NCBI GenBank assembly: GCA_041391505.1
Contig: JAWKNW010000010.1
Coordinates: forward strand, 124,001-188,000
Length of the DNA stretch: 64,000 nt
Reading direction: 5' to 3'
From: Rhodothermales bacterium
GTDB lineage: Bacteria; Bacteroidota; Rhodothermia; Rhodothermales; JAHQVL01
The notes under the pieces: generated by a model
The model's input: the letters and a program-made list of their open reading frames with translations, nothing else
What the model was told of the DNA's origin: nothing
The model's database searches: none
Part shown: positions 61,277-64,000 of the stretch, piece after piece
Layout: each line of letters begins with the position of its first letter
Position numbering within the stretch: the stretch's first letter is position 1
Translations under genes and position numbers: made by a program

Positions 61277-63661
61277 TCAAATATCCGCATCCTTCTTCTT
61301 CACCAGGAACAGCCCCTCGTTGCCGCTGCTGACGGCGATGACGCCGCTCTTGAAGTAGGGATAGTTGCTCCAGGACCCGCCGAAGCCGGGAATGTCGTCC
61401 CCGTACGGAACGGTGTCGAACCGGGCGACCTCCGTCGGATTGAGCGGATCCGCGATGTCGAGGATGCGCAGGCCGGCGAGGTAGTTCGACTGGTACATCA
61501 GGTTGTCGCGGATGTACAGGTTGTGGTCGCTGGCGCCAGAGGCGAGGCGGAATTCCTTGACCAGGATCGGATCCTCGAGTTCGCGCACATCCCAGATCAG
61601 CGTCCGCGTGCTGTCGACGTAGCCGTACATCTCATCCAGCTCGTCATTCATGTAGAAGTAGCGGTGATCTTCGGAGAGCCACCCCTGATGGGTGTAGGCG
61701 AGGTCCGGATAGGTCACCTGCGCGAGCGTCGCCGGGTTCTGTTTGTCGGTCACGTCGGCGATGATGAACGAGGAGCCGTTCGAGTTGAAGCACACCTCGT
61801 GGCCGGCGTACTGCGTATCCGGCCCCCGATAGACCACGCACTGGGCGTCGTGTGTCCCACCGGCGCTGGGCTGCGCATAGCAGCCGGCGAACGTCGGATG
61901 CGTCGGGTCCTGGATGTTGATCATGTGGAGCTGACCGCCGCAGGTCTCCCCGCCGGCGCGGTTGCCCACCGCGTAGGCGAAGCCCGTCTCTTCGTTGATG
62001 ACGATGTTGTGCGTGCTGTGCACGCCGGCGTAGTGAGCCGTCTCGGAGAACGAGACCGGCGCCTCGGCGGGGTTCACGTTCCGGAGCTGCCGCAGATCGA
62101 AGATCTGCACGCCGTGCTCGCCGGCGCCGTCCGCCACGATGAAGGCGTGGTCCTTGTATACCTTGATATCCCGCCACGTGCTACCGGGCGAACCCTCGGT
62201 GCGCAGCAATTCGCCGAGGTAGACCGGCGACATGGGGTTGCTGATGTCGACGAACACCGTCCCGTCCGTCCGGCCCTGGATGACGTATTCCTTGCCGGTT
62301 TCCGGATCGGTCCACCCCCACAGGTCGTTCAGCTTGACGCCGCGCTCGGTGGAGAGGTCCTTGACGGAGAGCATGGAGAGGAGGTCGACCTTGTCGCAGT
62401 CGAAGAGGCTGGCCTCGCCGTCCTGGCAGTCGATCTGTCCGCCTGTGATCGATTCCATGTGGGTGAGCGACGTCGCGAGCATGTTCGCCGCCGTCCACGT
62501 CGCCCCGTCCCGCTCGAACACGAGCGCCACGCCCTGCTCGTAGTCGGCCCGCGGCGATCCCACGACCGCCACCTCGCCGGCCAGCCCGAGGCCCATCCCG
62601 AAGCCGTCGGCGGTGCGGTCGTCGATGGCGGCCAGTTCGCCGGCCGGCTCCCAGGAGCCCGCCCGGAAGAGATGCACCGTCCCGCCGCCGCGATTACCGA
62701 CCATCAGGTCGTTCCCGGACACGAGCACGCGGCCGCCGAAGCCGCCGCGCGGCCGGCGTCCCGGCGTTTCCTCCTCGGCGGCGGCCGTGACCCGCGCGCT
62801 TTCCACCCAGCTATCACCCGAGCGCTCCATCACCCGCACCGCGCCGCCGGCGACACCCGGCATCCCCAGCAGCACGTGGGGGCCGTGGATCGCCACATCG
62901 TAGCCCTGCGCGCTCTTCTCTTCGCTCGCCTCGATCCGCGTGGACTTCCAGACACCGGCAGCGGCATCATAGTCGAAGACATAGGCGCTGCCCGTGCCGT
63001 CGCCGGCGCGCCACGCGCCGACCACCAGCCGGTCGCCCTCGGCCGCCAGGGCGTATCCGAAGGCGTCGCCTTCCAGCGCCTCATCCGGTTTGAGCACCGT
63101 GTCCTGCATCCACATCCCGTGTTCTTTTTCGAAGACGTGGACCTGGCCGCTGAAGCGCTCGGCATCAAACGCGGTGACGAAGATGCGACCGTTCGCCATG
63201 GCGATGGCGCTGGTCCGGTTGGCGGCGCGTTCGACGGCGCCGGCGAAGAGCGCGCCGTCCGGCAGCGCGGTCGGCTTGAGCACGCCCGACGGGCTCCAGG
63301 AGCCGTCCGCCTGCTTCTCGTAGAGATAGGCCGCGCCGAGCCCGGGCGCCCCGATGACCAGCATGTTATCCTGCACGAGAATCGCCCGCCCGAAGACGTC
63401 GCCGATGCGTCCGTCCGGCGCCTGAAACTCGCCGGCTTCGACCCATTGCCCCGCGCTGTTGCGGGTATAGCGATACACCGATCCCGGCAATTCGTCGCCC
63501 TCGGGCCATCCCACCGGAGCGGAACCGACGAACAGTTCGCCAGCGCCGACGGCCGAAACACCGCCGAAGCCGGCGCCGGAGGGCCGGAGGCCGGTGTACA
63601 TCGTCTGGGCGGAAACCGGAGCAACCAGCAACGAAGCAACTAGGACGAGGAGATAGCGCAT
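61277..63661 (-). CDS. Choice-of-anchor-B family exported beta-propeller protein
   Basis: The ATG at 63661 (MRYLLVLVASLLVAPVSAQT) gives 794 residues with a clear signal peptide; an open frame to 63925 is non-coding upstream. Residues about 25-400 contain FG-GAP-like blades (FGRAILVQDNMLVIGAPG, YALAAEGDRLVVGAWRAG). The C-terminal half has LVIVD-like repeats (GTVFVDISNPMSPVYLGELL, HSTHNIVINEETGFAYAVGN, LAGLRILDIADPLNPTEVAR) characteristic of choice-of-anchor-B proteins. Unlike many relatives it lacks a T9SS sorting domain and ends LVKKKDADI. Together the two parts suggest two propellers in one chain. It is exported or surface-located; the function is unknown. Confidence 0.88.
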   Translation of the reverse strand: MRYLLVLVASLLVAPVSAQTMYTGLRPSGAGFGGVSAVGAGELFVGSAPVGWPEGDELPGSVYRYTRNSAGQWVEAGEFQAPDGRIGDVFGRAILVQDNMLVIGAPGLGAAYLYEKQADGSWSPSGVLKPTALPDGALFAGAVERAANRTSAIAMANGRIFVTAFDAERFSGQVHVFEKEHGMWMQDTVLKPDEALEGDAFGYALAAEGDRLVVGAWRAGDGTGSAYVFDYDAAAGVWKSTRIEASEEKSAQGYDVAIHGPHVLLGMPGVAGGAVRVMERSGDSWVESARVTAAAEEETPGRRPRGGFGGRVLVSGNDLMVGNRGGGTVHLFRAGSWEPAGELAAIDDRTADGFGMGLGLAGEVAVVGSPRADYEQGVALVFERDGATWTAANMLATSLTHMESITGGQIDCQDGEASLFDCDKVDLLSMLSVKDLSTERGVKLNDLWGWTDPETGKEYVIQGRTDGTVFVDISNPMSPVYLGELLRTEGSPGSTWRDIKVYKDHAFIVADGAGEHGVQIFDLRQLRNVNPAEAPVSFSETAHYAGVHSTHNIVINEETGFAYAVGNRAGGETCGGQLHMINIQDPTHPTFAGCYAQPSAGGTHDAQCVVYRGPDTQYAGHEVCFNSNGSSFIIADVTDKQNPATLAQVTYPDLAYTHQGWLSEDHRYFYMNDELDEMYGYVDSTRTLIWDVRELEDPILVKEFRLASGASDHNLYIRDNLMYQSNYLAGLRILDIADPLNPTEVARFDTVPYGDDIPGFGGSWSNYPYFKSGVIAVSSGNEGLFLVKKKDADI

Positions 63662-63945
63662 GATATTTTTTAGGGTATTGATGGGATCAGCATGAGGAAA
63701 TATAAGGCAATCCCACGAATTCCGTAGGGCCACGATATATCGAGGCCGGGATTGCATGATGGCTGGCCGTGTATCGTGGACAGCATTGCATGATGGCAGG
63801 CCATGCATCGTCGGCAACGTTGCACCATATCCCACCCATGAGCTGCCACCGTATGTTGGCCATGGAACGGTGTCGTACATTGACGGGTCAGGATGATCCC
63901 ATCCGACCCAGCGTAAATCGGCCACGACCTAACGATGCGCTCGCT
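63662..63945. promoter_or_regulatory. Upstream region of choice-of-anchor-B gene, no gene seen
   Basis: This is the spacer upstream of the minus-strand gene. The first 50 nt are AT-rich and likely hold its promoter. A pair of 27-nt direct repeats lies further out. The long open frame through this region lacks a signal or domain and is not credible as coding. Confidence 0.45.
63751..63811. repeat. Two 27-nt direct repeats
   Basis: Copy 1 at 63751-63777 and copy 2 at 63785-63811 share the start ATTGCATGATGGC and end ATCGT, differing at four positions, with a 7-nt spacer (34-nt period, about three helical turns). A helical-phase repeat upstream of a gene could be a tandem operator; that is inference. 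Confidence 0.6.
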
Positions 63946-64000
63946 ATGAAACGCAGCGGGGCCACGGACTTTCTTGACCCCGCGTCCATTGCACCGAACA
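63946..64000 (+). CDS. Possible start of a truncated gene
   Basis: From ATG 63946 a frame of 18 residues (MKRSGATDFLDPASIAPN) runs off the window end. FLDP near the start recalls the N-terminus of DUF58 proteins, but this is far too short to assign. There is no strong ribosome-binding site. Confidence 0.25.
   Translation, partial: MKRSGATDFLDPASIAPN

Noticed and set aside
1..64000. tRNA, rRNA, insertion sequences and prophage
   Set aside because: No cloverleaf, ribosomal sequence, transposase or phage structural gene was recognised by reading both strands.

Overview
The window comes from a high-GC Gram-negative bacterium, most likely of the Rhodothermota/Rhodothermales branch of the Bacteroidota assemblage. 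Four proteins carry type IX secretion (Por) C-terminal sorting domains with the YPNPF signature. Shine-Dalgarno sequences are mostly weak or absent. There are two ECF sigma/serine-threonine kinase-TPR pairs, many lipoproteins and a planctomycete-style membrane-bound dehydrogenase. I saw no rRNA, tRNA, CRISPR array, transposase or phage gene. Several very long open frames antisense to real genes are high-GC artefacts and were left out.

Layout. 1-7.0 kb (minus strand): three genes coupled by ATGA overlaps, namely an M64-like zinc metallopeptidase, a giant beta-rich DUF6603-like protein, and an unassigned protein cut by the window edge. 7.5-18.1 kb (mostly plus): an ADP-forming acyl-CoA synthetase fused to a GNAT acetyltransferase, followed by an AcuC-like deacetylase; a lipoprotein; HrpB helicase; a small lipoprotein (minus); a DASS anion transporter; and a Tat-exported TIM-barrel protein. 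18.1-30.9 kb (minus): a tight eight-gene redox cluster containing a pentaheme cytochrome, an outer-membrane beta-barrel, a duplicated c554-type cytochrome, a double cNMP-domain/four-cluster ferredoxin, a diheme cytochrome b, a decaheme cytochrome, a double-FHA protein and an FAD/FHA/FHA/[2Fe-2S] fusion. 31.4-37.5 kb (plus): a PEGA-domain Ser/Thr kinase, two tandem paralogous exported proteins and a T9SS cargo protein. 37.5-39.8 kb (minus): a pseudokinase fused to a TonB-like C-terminal domain. 40.3-43.1 kb (plus): a LarA-like protein and a GntP permease. 43.2-50.6 kb (minus): a very large DUF6807/dehydrogenase/HEAT/cytochrome c lipoprotein, then kinase and ECF sigma pair 1. 50.8-57.4 kb (plus): three T9SS-exported proteins and an SGNH hydrolase. 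57.4-63.7 kb: an SMR transporter, ECF/kinase pair 2, and a choice-of-anchor-B protein.

How it may work together. The redox cluster has the parts for an electron route across the cell envelope, with phosphothreonine-reading FHA domains on the cytoplasmic side and a kinase gene transcribed divergently next to it. The two ECF/kinase pairs bracket a block of exported proteins. Five intergenic regions contain phased 7-bp repeat arrays arranged as inverted repeats. Each has its own heptamer family and several run into the flanking start or stop codons. This is an unusual intergenic element class for which I know no described function in this group.
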